A stretch of DNA of 64,000 nt from Sindora glabra (Eukaryota; Streptophyta; Magnoliopsida; Fabales; Fabaceae). The translations under genes were made by a program, and so were the position numbers. The stretch lies in assembly GCA_020226215.1 (NCBI GenBank), contig CM035232.1:20682316-20746315 (forward strand), read 5' to 3'. Each line of letters opens with the position of its first letter. The stretch's first letter is position 1. The notes under the pieces were generated by a model. That model worked only from the letters and a program-made list of their open reading frames with translations. It was not told the origin of the DNA and searched no databases. Below are positions 11,648 to 23,104 of the stretch, in pieces.

Positions 11648-13105
11648 AGTTTAAATGTTAATATCTATTTCATTACATATTTTTTTACTCACTCTTATTA
11701 TTTATGGTCTATCAATTATATATTCTATTGTTTAAAAATATTTAAGAATTAAAACTAAATTTACTTATTTACATTTTAAATATTTGTTCACATTAATTTT
11801 CAATTAATATTTTATAAAAATTTACCAAATTTACATTGTTTCAAACTTCTTTTTTTCATTTTATTAAATGTTTATTTTTTTCATATTCACTCATATTATT
11901 ATTTACTACTCATATGTCAATAATAAATATAATACTTTATGTTTTATCTTTATTATAATAGCATTTCATATAAGTTAAAATTTCAATTGAATTAATAATG
12001 TATATAAATTTTATTTTAAACTCTTATATTATTTTATAATTTTATAATTATTTTATTCTTTTTATTTGATCCATTGTATCTTTTTCTTTTTTTATATATT
12101 CATTTCCAATATTTATAATTCAAACACTAATTTTTAAAAAAAGTATATATGCAATATAATAATTTTATTTTTATTATAAAATTATTTAAAATAAATTAAA
12201 GATCTAATTTAATCAAATTCTACTTTTAACTCTTATATTATATATTTTACAATTTTACCATTGTTTCTATTCCTTTTCTTAGCTCAATTCCATATTTTTT
12301 TATTTTTTCTTTTACAACTTATGCACTAATATTATTAAAAAGTATAAATATAGCCATATATTTAATTTTATTATGAAATTATTTTAAATATGTTAAAAAT
12401 GAATGTAATAAGTGTTATTTGAAATAATTAATTATGCATTTTATTATTTAGCAAAAATAATTAAAAATTAAAATCAAACTTTTCTAAATTTTATTAATAG
12501 GTTCGTAGCAATTTTTAAGTAGTATATTTTAAATTAAATATATGTTAATGTAAAATTTGTCAAACCTTTACAAATTGTGCACTATTTTATTTCTTTGTAT
12601 CTATTGCATTACACTTTTTTTTTTTTTGCTTTTTTTATTTACAATTTAAATGTAACTATTATCAAACAATATAAATATTGTAAAATATAATACAATATAT
12701 TTTTATTATAAAAATATTTTATGTAAATTAAAATTATAATTTAATTTATTTCTTTAAATAAATATTTTATTTTAAACTCTTATATTACTTTACAATTCTT
12801 TCATTATTTTTTTTAATTTAATCTATTGTAGTTTTTTCCTTTCTTCATAAACACTATTTTTCTTTACAATTTAGGTACTAATATCAATAAGAAGTGTATA
12901 CACAATATAGTATACTTAATTTTTTATTATTTTTGTTTTGAATAAATTGAAAATTTATTTTAATTGAATTACTCAACTTTATATTATATTTTTAATTCTT
13001 ATGTTAGTTTATAATTTATTCATTGTTTCTCTTCTTTTTACTTATTTCATTGCATATTTTTCTTTTTTATATCTATTACTATTGTTAAAAATAAGATGAT
13101 AATAT

Positions 13106-13112
<7 letters not shown>

Positions 13113-13178
<66 letters not shown>
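13113..13178. repeat. (TA)n microsatellite
   Basis: About 33 uninterrupted AT dinucleotides near the end of the Helitron array. Confidence 0.95.
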
Positions 13179-13181
<3 letters not shown>

Positions 13182-13827
13182 ACATTAGTCATAATTAATT
13201 TTATTATAAAAATATTTTTAAAAAGTTAAAATTTTAATTTAGATATTATTAAGCGAAGTATATAATTATATATTCTAATTTTTTAACAAAAATATAAAAA
13301 TTAAATTCAAATTTATTTAATCATTTTTTTGTTATATTTTATATTAATTTTTAAATATTACATTTTAAATCTTTTGATTTAAGATAAAAATTCACAAGTA
13401 TAAGAAGAAATCCCATCAAATAAAGATTTTTTATTATATCATCTTTTGATTGTTAATACAAGGACTATTATTATAAATATACGTCATTTAAAATTTTATT
13501 CTTTTACAATTCACAAACTATTTCTTTTTATTTTAGCTATTTCATTGTATATTTTTTTTATTTACTTCATATATTTATAACTTAAATACTAATATTATTA
13601 AATAGTATGAATATAGCATAAAACTTTTCATTATAAATTAAGTTTTAAAAGTTAAATATTAATTTTAATTGAATTGTTTTACTATATATCATTTTAACAA
13701 TTATGTCATATTTTAAAATTTATTAATTTCAAATCTAAATATATAACTATGAAATAAAAATGATAAATTAAATTTTAAAATTTTTTAATTTTTTATGATA
13801 TATATTTTTATGTTGAAAAAATTAGAC

Positions 13828-13859
13828 ATCCGTGCGTATGCACGGGTCTTAAAAGCTAG
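13828..13859 (+). terminator. Helitron 3' terminal hairpin and CTAG end
   Basis: A six-base stem with GTAT loop, extendable by an A-T and a T-G pair, stands ten bases before CTAG. In Helitrons this structure signals the end of rolling-circle transfer; it is not a transcription terminator of a gene. Confidence 0.65.
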
Positions 13860-13974
13860 TACACTAAATTATAAAGAAATTTATAAAAGAAACTTACTTC
13901 ATGTCCATTGCTTCTTCCTTGCAATCGTGCGAAATGAGAGTTGAAAGGTGTCGATGGCATATATATAGATAGAC

Positions 13975-14610
13975 TTTTTAGTGATGACAAAATTCTCGAT
14001 CGTCGGTAAAACATGGGACCCTTCAGCAATAACTTTTATCATTGGTGAAAGTCTATCTGAGAAATTAATTCAGACTTTCAGCGATGACAAAAGTCGTCGC
14101 TGAAAGCTAAGACAGATGTTGTCGTTGAAGATATAGGTCAATTTCCTTGACAAATCTTTAGCGATGACAATGTCATCACTAAAAAGTTTAACCTTTAGTG
14201 ACGACTTTTGTTATCAGTGAAAGTTTTTTTAGGAAATTGGCTCATACCTTCAGCAACGACAGATGTCGTTACTAAAAAGTTTAACTTTTAACGATAACTT
14301 TTGTCATCACTAAAAGTCTAGGTCAATTTCCTGCAAATTTTTCCAAGCATTCAATGACGACATTCGTCGTCGCTAAAGGTAGCCAACCTTCGGTGATGGT
14401 AAATGTCGTTGTTAAAAAGTATATCTTTTTGCTCAATTTTTTTTTTAAGTTCTTTAGCAACGACATTATCATCGTTAAAAATTTTATTTTCTTACTATTT
14501 TTTTTAATCCCTCTAAATGTCATTTTAGGCATCACTAAAGACTTTGTCATTAGTGATAATTTGTGACGATCGAAATTTTGTCGTTGCTAAAAATATTGTT
14601 GTTGTTGTTG
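13975..14610. repeat. CACTA-2 right subterminal palindromic repeats
   Basis: Near-palindromes such as cagcgatgacaaaagtcgtc followed by gctgaaag recur every 40-70 bp (for example 14079-14105, 14157-14182, 14196-14225, 14283-14318, 14352-14379). Each has 'agcgatgac' facing 'gtcgtcgct'. Such arrays are the expected transposase-binding regions of CACTA elements. Confidence 0.65.
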
Positions 14611-14631
14611 CTCTTTTTTCTTGTAGTGTAT

Positions 14632-15590
14632 ACTTTTTAATTAAAAGTATGTTATGATGTTATGATAAAATAGTTCAAAATTTATGTCTACCATTTTTCA
14701 TATATTCCTTTGGTAAATCTTTCTTTAGAAACATGTTAAGATGCTAGTAGCAAAAACCTATAAATAATAAAAAAAATCCGTCTATAATAGATAACTCGAG
14801 CTTATTTTGTCTTTTAGTTGTTTAAATAGTTAAAATTGGCCAACTTATAATTTAAGTTGTTAACACTTTGTTGCCTCTGAGAGAAACCCTAGCACACCAA
14901 CTCCTTCGTCATCTAGATCGTATTGCCTAGCGGTTGCTGCCAAAGTCTTCCCCCCCCCCCCCCCTTTTTTTCCTTCAACCACATCCTTCTTGACATCATG
15001 AATTTTATAATTTTCCTCCTTTTTTCCATTTCACTTGTTCGTATTATGCAATTTCAGTTCCTTTTACTTGTCGGACGATTACAGATGTACCCATAGAATA
15101 TTGGCTCCATACTCCAATTTAAGAGATACACTGAGTCAACGACCTTCCTCTTTAGTAGTTCAAGAGTACTTTGCCTTCATCAGCGTCCAGCGTTGCTTTC
15201 CAAAGTACTACGCTATTCAAGTGCGAAATTTGGTTGAGTTGGGTTAATTTAGACTGTTGCTTATATTTATAAAATAGAATTAATATCGGAAGGCAATTAG
15301 TAATAGAGCTCAGGTATTGGTAATAATAAATTGTCCTCTTAAATTTGATCTCACCTATGGTGTGAATCTATTGGTTGTGTGGAGTATTAATATGCTTAGT
15401 TTGTGACTATCAATTTTGATCCACTTCTTGTTATCATATCAACACTCCAGTTACTTAATTGAGTCTTTCACCATTCTATCATTGGACAACACCCTAACCT
15501 TTGGCTAAGCAACACCTTTGCAAATTTCACAGAGGTGCTGTCAAATTTGAACCTGCTTGTTATATCATTGTTTGTGCTGTTTTGTTGAGG
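14632..15590. other. Leader-like unique sequence, no gene confirmed
   Basis: At 14875-14965 the plus strand reads like a plant 5' leader ('gagagaaaccctagcacacc', then a pyrimidine tract). Downstream, to 15250, there is a 70-codon frame beginning MFVLCNFSSFYLSDDYRC that I do not recognise and that has no clear splice partner. 15260-15590 looks intron-like. It may be the first part of a decayed gene. Confidence 0.3.
14950..14971 (+). repeat. C15-T7 homopolymer tract
   Basis: Fifteen C followed by seven T, the longest G/C homopolymer in the window. Confidence 0.9.
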
Positions 15591-15678
15591 GATTTAGCAT
15601 GGAAACCCAATCAAATCATTTGAGATTAAAAAAAAAAAAAAAATTTTGTCACAAGGCTTTTCATATAAGAAAGCATAA

Positions 15679-15838
15679 GAAGAGCGTCTGCAGAAAGAAA
15701 AGAGATTGAAGTACCCTCTAAGTTCTGATTTTGAGAAACTAATTGCTAGTGTCATAGAAAATGCATTATTAGCTTTTTCATGGAAATAGGGAAGTTTGAG
15801 AGTGAGCATCTCATTGAACTTGCCTTCCATCGGGGTAA
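15679..15838 (+). pseudogene. Possible decayed exon(s), unrecognised
   Basis: A frame from 15679 reads EERLQKEKRLKYPLSSDFEK then LIASVIENALLAFSWK before TAG. In a second frame, the stretch after ATG at 15780 reads MEIGKFESEHLIELAFHRG and ends at a donor-like GGG|GTAAGG near 15833. Amino-acid composition is protein-like in both. I do not recognise either, and the two frames would need a one-base indel to join. Confidence is low. Confidence 0.2.
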
Positions 15839-16321
15839 GGTTAATGACTCACAAAATGGTTGATCATTGCTCCTTAATATTTTCAACAGGACTTGTTGAA
15901 ATGTTATTTGAATTATTTCAATAATTTAATTGCACCTTGCTAAGTAAGTTGTTTAAAGAAAAAGGCGTTTCATTGGCATTTTTTAGGAGATGAAGGATAA
16001 AGTTATGAAAATAAAAATTAAAGATATCTATGTATTGTTATCCTTTGTATGTGTAGAGAGAATAAAAGGATTAGAATAAATATATTACTAATTGATAATA
16101 TGGTTATATAAATATTAACCGAATAATACTAAATTTAAATTACGTATAATTTTTATAATTGATTCAAAATTAAAAAGAATGTATAATTTGTTATTCAATT
16201 CAATATTATTGTATATTTCAATAAGTTCAGATTGTAAAGTTTAATAAATTTATACACAATATTACTTAATGTATATTTAGAAAAAAAAAATTAATATCTC
16301 CATTTGCACACAATGACTTGA

Positions 16322-16513
16322 GTGTCGGTCCACCTCTTGTTAGAAGTTGCTGAAGATCAATGGCTCCACGGAACTCGTAAAGCGACTGAATGGCGACAGA
16401 GCCAAGACTTCATTGCATACGACTTGCGAAAACTGACAGTCACTTTGGTATTTAAGCACGCACATCAATGCATTCAAGGCTTACCGGTGCATATGCATCT
16501 AATATTCAAATAA
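16322..16513 (+). pseudogene. Open segment of 63 codons, unrecognised
   Basis: The frame begins SVHLLLEVAEDQWLHGTRKA and continues with DFIAYDLRKLTVTLVFKHAH. Its base composition is near 45-50 % G+C, against roughly 20 % in its neighbours, which is why it stands out. It begins with GTG, not ATG, and no convincing splice sites or partner exons were found. It may be an exon of a decayed or captured gene. Confidence 0.25.
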
Positions 16514-16519
16514 GATCGT

Positions 16520-17333
16520 ATTATTCACACAACTTGAATGATAGATAACGTTGCACAAAATTATTTTTAAACTCTATAGACACTATTAATTGTCGCCCTA
16601 TGTAGTTGAATATATTTGGTGAGGGCAGGCGGGTAATTAATAATTTGATATTCTTAATTATATTTAACTAGTGCAAAGAGAAAAAAATGAGATAGTATAA
16701 ATTAAAAATTAAAATAATATATTAAATTATAAATATTCATGTAATATAGTATAAAAATAATATTATATATCAAAGGACTTCAAAATTTTACATTATTTTC
16801 TAATTGACATTTTTATAAAAATTGTTTCATGAAATATCATTATTAATAACATAAATATTGTGCATACAATTATAAAAAGTGTTTAATGTTTATATTTTAA
16901 TATTATCTTTCAATTTGAAGTTAACTACTAATTTTCATATGTATTTATTTGAAATTAATTACTGATTACTAATTGTGTAGTTTCACGGCAATTAATTCTC
17001 ATTTACTCCAAAAAATAATATTAAATTAAATAAATATTTATTTTATAATAGCATGATCATAAAATTTATGGGTGTATATATGTATATTTGTTATTGTTAT
17101 AACTTTTTTTATTATAATTTGATGTATTGGTTAAATTTGACCTTATTACTACAATTTTTTATCCTATTTTAATAATTTAATTGAAATTCAATATATAAGT
17201 ATATATTAAATTTTTTTACTTTTTAGTACCCAAGCATCTTATATTATAAATTTTTAAAAAGTAATCACATTTTTTAAAATTAATGAAATATATTAAAAAT
17301 GAGGATTTATATTTAAGTTGAAATGTTACATAT
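16520..17333. other. AT-rich, nothing recognised
   Basis: Almost pure A+T with many short A/T runs; no frame, inverted repeat or terminus could be supported. Confidence 0.4.
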
Positions 17334-19430
17334 TACTCACATTTTTTGAGCCCATTCCATGCGGGTTTGTAAAAAAATCAATAACTTAAATAAATTAATA
17401 ATTATTTTCTACCTTTTTCAATGATAAAATTTATAATAAGTAATATCTAAATATAAGATATAAATTATTAAATACAAAAAATTAAAAATTAAAAATAGAA
17501 AACTTCCCATGATGTGCTAAGTAATTCAATAAATATTTAAATAGATAAGAAATTGATGAATATTATTGGGATATGTAACTATTATTTATCCTCTTTAATT
17601 ATATAATATATAATAAATGGTATCTCAATAAAAGATATAATTCCTTAAGTATAGAAAATATAAAATTTAAAAATAGAAAACTCCTTACAACATGCTAATT
17701 ATTAATTTCAATTAGCATTTAAACAAGTAACAAATTCATGGAAATTAATTGCTAGTAATAATTATATTAACATTAATGGTAAGTATTAGTGCAAAATTAT
17801 AAATATTTGTAAAATTAATAGGTAGCATTGATTTAATTAATATGATTAAAATTGAAAAATGTTCAATAAATATAGATAAGAAATTGAAGAATATTTAACT
17901 TAGTATATTAATTCATAGTTATAATTTGCAAAAAAAATCCACAAATTTGATTTAATTCAATTATATATTGCATTAATGTAAGGAAAGTCAAAACTTAAAA
18001 TTTATTCAAAAAGGAAATAAAGAGAAACTTAAAGTGATTGAAATGAAATTGAAAATCATATCACAAATTATAAAATGCAAATAATTAATGAGAAACAATA
18101 TTCATATAACATTGTGTTTGAACTCATTCAATAAATATGTGATGTTTTGAAAATTAGATATCCGTAGAAAAAGATAACATTACCATTATAAGTTATAAAT
18201 ACACCATAAAATTACAATAAATATGTAATGATTTAAAAGGAAGAAAAATCAACAATTACAGAAGGGTAAAAAATCTTATTATGATGTATTGAGATAAAGA
18301 TAGAATACAAAAAATATTAATAAAAATATAATCTTTATTTGAGAAAAATATTATTAAAGAACAAAAATCATAACATTTCTATCTGGTTGTCTTCTTTCTC
18401 TAAATCTTTCCTCTTTTAGAGTCATTCGTTTTTGTTATAACTAAAGAAGTATAATCCAATTTCAAGACCACATCTAGAAAAAAAAAAACCACAAAAATAA
18501 TGTTCTAGGTTTTGTTTCTGACCCCATTTTGACAAAATTTGTTGAATAAAATCACATAAAAAGCTTATAAAAATCAAAGTAAAATATAAAATATGCTAAA
18601 AACTTAATAAAAATACTATCTTGGAAAGAATGAAATAGTGGGGAAGAAGATTCAAATTGTATGCATACAAATAAAAGAAAATTTATCACATCAATTAAAT
18701 CAAACAAAATCTCTATATCATCGTTAATAATCATGGAATGTACTTGAAATTTCAGAAGAAAAATACTATAGAGAAAGAAAGGTAAGAAAGAGAAAGAAAA
18801 AAATATAAGAAATTAAAAATTTGGTCAAGACAGAAAAGGAATACAAACTGATTTAACATTTTAGAATATAGAAGATTGAAAAATGTGATCTTACATAGAA
18901 GCAATATCTTAAAAAAAAATGGAATCATAAAATAAGTTGTCATGAAAATTAAGAATCTCAAATCAAAAGAGCAAGGAAAAGTGAAATTTAGAAATGCAAA
19001 AAGAAAATAGGAGAATTAGGAAGATTATGAAAATTATTAATGCAAATCAAATGTGATTGAGATTATAGCGATTATGAATATACAATAGATAAGGAAAAAA
19101 ATTGAAGAGATTATTTCAAAGTAGAAGAAAATGCATGAAAGCTAAAAATTTTAATAAATTAGAAAAATTAATTAGAGAGATTATAAAAATACAATAAATG
19201 AAAGAAAGGAATTAGTAGTTTTTTGTCAATTTAATATAAGTGTGAGTATTCATTGAAAAGGAATAATAAATTGACACGTGATAAATTATGAAAATAAAAA
19301 TTGTTATAATAGAAAGCAAGGAATATAATGGCTAATATATAATATAAATATATATTTAAATTATATTTCTACATGGGATGGTATTAGCGATGATAACTAT
19401 ACACGTGATATATTCAAATTTTTGTTTTAG
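17334..19430 (-). mobile_element. Helitron-like relic on the minus strand
   Basis: The left edge reads ACTCACATTTTTTGAGCCCA then TTCCATGCGGGTTTG. This fits a mutated mirror image of the Helitron 3' end (ACTAG...GCCCGTG..GCACGGG). Near 19265 the word gacacgtgataaatt occurs, a CACGTG word of the kind seen near Helitron 5' ends. The right border is not determined. The interior is AT-rich, has no coding frame, and contains a two-unit tandem repeat at 17425-17770. Confidence 0.3.
17425..17770. repeat. Two-unit tandem repeat, period about 180 bp
   Basis: The phrase 'ataataagtaatatctaaata...aaaatagaaaacttcc...' is repeated once in diverged form; the anchor aaaatagaaaac stands near 17492 and 17672. 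Confidence 0.5.
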
Positions 19431-19436
19431 AATGTA

Positions 19437-19857
19437 TTATTTCCTTTATTTTTTTAAAGTGTTACTTTAGAGAAAAAAATTCAATAAATAAAGAAATGAT
19501 TAAACCACTTGATATATACACACAAAGAATAAGAATTGAACCCTAAATGTAATGAAAGATATAAAACTTTTAAGAGACATTGAGTATCACTTAAGCTAAA
19601 GGCTTCTAATGTTTTGGAGAAAAATTTTTGTTCTTATTTATATGTCATTTTAGAAAATAATGAATGCATTTATTATTTTCTTTCAAATATTATCCTTATG
19701 ATCTAAATAAATTCTCAACAATACTCATTAATTGACTTTTAATAAAAGATATATTAATAAACTATAACTTATCTCTCTTAAGATTAAAATTATTTATTAT
19801 CTTTTTTAGTTTTTATATATTAAACTTAAACGATACTTAAAAAAATAAAGGAAGTAA
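19437..19857. mobile_element. Stowaway-like MITE (Tc1/mariner type)
   Basis: The left terminus TTATTTCCTTTATTTTTTTA and the right terminus (minus-strand TTACTTCCTTTATTTTTTTA) form an inverted repeat of about 22 bp. TA stands on both sides (19435-19436 and 19858-19859), as for Tc1/mariner insertions. At 421 bp with no frame it fits a MITE. The interior is AT-rich. Confidence 0.65.
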
Positions 19858-20011
19858 TAGAATCTCAATTTAATATAATATCTTATTTAAATAAAATATT
19901 AAATAAGCAAATAGAAAAAGAAATTATTAATAATTAAAAATATATTAAAAGTGTAAATGACATTAAATTGGATTTTGGATTTTATGCATTAAGTGCAATT
20001 GCATTTACAGC

Positions 20012-20215
20012 ATTTGGCTATTGATTAATATGGACCTCATGAAAATGCAGGAATCTCATGCATTTAAACAGTTAGATGCAACATTAAACTAATGATTAAT
20101 ATAAATCTTATGAAAATGCAAAGAGTCCAATGTATTTAGATAACTAGATGCAACATCTAATTGTTAATTAGTACGAACCCATGAAAATGTAGGAGTATCA
20201 TACATTTGGATAACC
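20012..20215 (+). repeat. Tandem repeat, about 71 bp x 2.8
   Basis: Units start near 20021, 20092 and 20161 with (t)tgattaatat/ttgttaattag. Each contains 'atgaaaatgca' and 'catttagataactagatgca'-like words. The region is just downstream of the Stowaway-like MITE. Confidence 0.7.
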
Positions 20216-20955
20216 AAAGTTGTAATTATTTCATTGTATACAAGGTTGTATTTAACATAATAAATAAATTAAGTTATAACTTATGATATGATCAATAAAT
20301 TATAAGTTAATCTCTAGATATATTTTAACACACTACTATATTGAGAAAAAATAAGATTTGATTTAATAAATTATCCAAGATAATTTATAACTGATAATTA
20401 ATAGTTTATTATTTTTTAATTTATCATTCTTCGTTAATTAAATAACAATATATGTCCATAATTATATTTTAAGTAATTACATTTTTATTTTAAATAGTAA
20501 GTAAATAAATAAATAATAAGTATAGAAATGAATAAATATTAATTTTAATATTATAATTACTTAAATTTTAGGTAATTATATTTTTACTTTAAATATATTT
20601 AATATATCAATATAACTTGATCTTAAAACAAATATAAATTAATTTCATTTATATATTAATATACTATTTTATATTTTTTAACTAGTTTAATAATTAATTT
20701 TATTATACACTCCGAATGTAATTTTATCAACTATCAGTTATCAGTAATAAATTAGTTTATCAACTACTTATATAAACATAGCCCGAATGTGATCTTAATA
20801 AAAATAGAAATAAAATATTAAACAAGATTCTAATATTGATTATCTGATTAAAAGTAGAAATAAAATATTAAATAAAATTATACAATTAATTTTAAATGTG
20901 ATTAGTTAGAAATTGTTAATTATAGCTTGACTATCATCTTAGGCAAGCATTTATA
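20216..20955. other. AT-rich, decayed repeat sequence
   Basis: No frame. Words such as 'tgtaattttatcaactatcagttatcag' near 20720 suggest an old MITE, but no matching terminus could be fixed. Confidence 0.3.
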
Positions 20956-21199
20956 CACTACTACAGAATTGTCAATTGATTGTCTAACATATTGGATGAT
21001 GGTTACAAACCGATGTAGATATAAATTATTAGTGACCATTTACAAAAATAGTTTTAAAAATTAATTGATTAGAAAATGAATTTTAAAAATTTACTCCTTT
21101 AAAAACTTCTAACTAATTTTTCTAAGATATAAGGCAGCGAAAATAGATAGGATCAAATATCTATAATCATATATAAATAATATTATATTAAGAAGATTA
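20956..21199 (+). mobile_element. CACTA-like left terminus, element otherwise unresolved
   Basis: CACTACTACAGAATTGTC at 20956, followed by 'gatgatggttacaaaccgatg', resembles a CACTA end with ACATCGGTT-type subterminal motifs. Similar motifs (accgacatc, gatgttggttc) reappear at 24100-25400 beyond the solo LTR. No right terminus with a matching duplication was found, so this is only a candidate. Confidence 0.35.
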
Positions 21200-21426
21200 T
21201 TTATTGTTCTTGAAGAATATGTCAATGTAAGATTTTCTCACTATCGCTTGGAAGATTTTCCAAATTATGCCTTAAGTATGAACATATTGGGTGTAAACCC
21301 TTGAATACTATACAAGAAGAACAAAAAGATCATAGGACAGGTCAATTTAAACTTAAGCACTAAGAACAATTTAAAAAATACATTGTTTATTCAACTTTTT
21401 AAATTTCTCTCGGAAAATAGATAAAG

Positions 21427-21596
21427 TTTCAATAAGTCCGAAACTCATCTCATATTCTTATGAAAATTGGAACCTTAGAATCTTGATGAGTCTAAAATTC
21501 TTTCTATATTTCCATGAAAATTAGAACCTAGAGTTTCACTAAGTTTAAAACTCACTCCATATTTCTTCTATAAAAACTAGAACCTTAAGATCTTTT
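21427..21596 (+). repeat. Minisatellite in the solo LTR, about 57 bp x 3
   Basis: Units read like 'gtttcaataagtccgaaact' followed by 'catatt..tatgaaaattggaacctt', three times with about 20 % differences. Confidence 0.75.
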
Positions 21597-21666
21597 ACAT
21601 ATACAAAGATTAGAAAAAAAAATTATGTCCATTGATATCTTAAAATATATTCACTCATAATGATAG

Positions 21667-21776
21667 ATTAAGTCTCATAATGTCCCATTAAAGTTCATAA
21701 TGTCTCGTTAAGCCTCAATAATGACTCATTAAGGCCAATAATGCCTAGTAAAGTCCATGATAACTTATTAAGACTC
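21667..21776 (+). repeat. Minisatellite in the solo LTR, about 20 bp x 5.5
   Basis: Units of the type 'ttaagtctcataatgtccca' are repeated with small changes to 21776. Confidence 0.8.
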
Positions 21777-23104
21777 TTAACTTTGAGTTTCCAATTTTCA
21801 AATATTGCTGATTGGATATTTCCTATCTAAAATATGTATTCTATTAACATTTGAAATATATTTTATTTATTTAAAACTCATTTATTGGATATTTCTAATT
21901 TAGAATATATCTCTAATAAAGATTTAAAAATTAAATATTATCTTTATCAAATTTTACGCATAATTTTATATAATAAATTAAATAATCCAAATTAGATTTG
22001 ATAAGATTTTATCTAAATGATATCTTTAACTTTTAGATAATTATCTAAAAGAATATATTAGAAATTAGTATTTGTAAAAGCTAACTCCCAATATTTAATT
22101 ATATTAGGCCATATAAATGAACTCAATAACTAAACCATGCATGTTTTTCCATATATAAGTCCAATAATCTTTTCCAATTGGCTTGATCCAATAGCAATAT
22201 ATATATGGGGTCTTGAGTTAGTCTAAAAATTTTATAGGTATGTATATAATTGACTCCTAAATAATTAAATACTTTAATTATCTAATTTCAATTATCCTTC
22301 CATCATGGAACTGAAATTGCACTCTAATTATATACGCCTTTGTTTAGATGAAAATTTAAATAAATTGATAATTTCATTAAACTTTATTTCCATGCCACAT
22401 TAATTCTTAGCTTATACCCCTTTGCATATCATCTAATTAAATTAATAAAATCAATTTAATTTATCTTAATATTTACTTATAATCATTAGTTAACTTTTTT
22501 TCTAATTTAAATAAAATTAACATGCTTAGGTTTGATACTTATGATCAAATACCAAAATCCACTAAAACTATTCTATATTATCATATCATAATTATATTCA
22601 TAATAAATATATCAATACAAATTATTGAGTATATTAATCATTAATTAAGTCTCACTTATTTGTAATTTAAATGTAATTATATATATGAGAGCATAATTAT
22701 ATATAATTCAAAATTTAAAGTAAAGCAAATTAATGCATATGAAGTTCCATTTATTTTGACAATGATCATATGCATTTCATTTATATTCCTATTTGATATA
22801 TTAAATACATTTCTAAACTTTATATAACCAAGCTATATATTCCAAAATTTATAACACTACTAATGAAATGTCCAACTTTATTAATACACTATGAATAATA
22901 ATTTATTAATTGTAAATAATTTGTACTCATATCCTTTGTAAATTCATATCATAATCATATGAGTACATATTATACAATTAATTAAACCTTTATTTAATTT
23001 TTATACAAAATAAGTATTTTGAAAATAATTATCATTATTTATATTAAAATTGAATAACTCACAAAAAAATTAATTGCTTTTATGAGTTTATTCCCAACAT
23101 TTAT

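Larger units (their letters stand above)
7790..13800 (+). repeat. Diverged long tandem array filling the Helitron
   Basis: A pattern of the form 'tttataatttagatgttaatattattaa...tattataaaaatattttaaataagttaaaa...taactcttatattactttataa...' returns about every 200-330 bp. Landmarks of the first phrase lie near 8297, 8640, 8860, 9045, 9370, 9940, 10150, 10380, 10628, 10818, 11030, 11355, 11648, 11900, 12115, 12310, 12640, 12870, 13090 and 13575, so about twenty modules remain. Longer modules carry an extra segment of roughly 100 bp (ttaaatattatattttaaattaaatatat). Modules differ by many substitutions and indels. Nothing codes. Confidence 0.65.
7393..13859 (+). mobile_element. Helitron nested in CACTA-2, non-autonomous
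   Basis: The 3' end has the standard Helitron layout: a hairpin CCGTGC-GTAT-GCACGG (13830-13845), ten bases, then CTAG (13856-13859), followed by host T at 13860. A plausible 5' end is A|TCTATACAGAG at 7392/7393, giving insertion between A and T. The 5' part holds 'gacgtgtcggcc' near 7448, a kind of word common near Helitron 5' ends. No Rep/helicase frame is visible, so it would rely on proteins supplied in trans. The 3' end is well supported; the 5' end is a best guess. Confidence 0.6.
5722..14628. mobile_element. CACTA (En/Spm) transposon 2, non-autonomous, interrupted by a Helitron
   Basis: The left end is CACTACAATAAAAAAAAATT and the right end, read on the minus strand, is CACTACAAGAAAAAAGAGC. 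TAT at 5719-5721 and TAT at 14629-14631 form the 3-bp target duplication. Dense motifs of the type agcgatgac/gtcgtcgct lie inside both ends (about 5740-6075 and 13975-14610), as expected for CACTA subterminal repeats that bind transposase. No transposase frame is visible. Without the nested Helitron the element would be about 2.4 kb. Both termini and the duplication are intact, so it is probably younger than much of its surroundings and could have been moved in trans. Confidence 0.82.
21205..23099 (-). mobile_element. Solo LTR of a copia-like retrotransposon, minus strand
   Basis: On the minus strand the element begins TGTTGGGAATAAACTCATAA at 23099, the typical start of many plant Ty1/copia LTRs, and ends ...CTTCAAGAACA at 21205. 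The ends are TG...CA and the outer four bases are inverted (TGTT...AACA). TTTAT at 21200-21204 and TTTAT at 23100-23104 give a 5-bp target duplication. At 1,895 bp without pol or gag frames it is a solo LTR left by recombination between two LTRs. Two minisatellites lie within it. The insertion split older decayed DNA-transposon sequence. Confidence 0.8.

Noticed and set aside
18552..18961. Two minus-strand frames rich in F and L
   Set aside because: Composition follows from A-rich plus-strand runs; no domain, no splice sites and stops all around.
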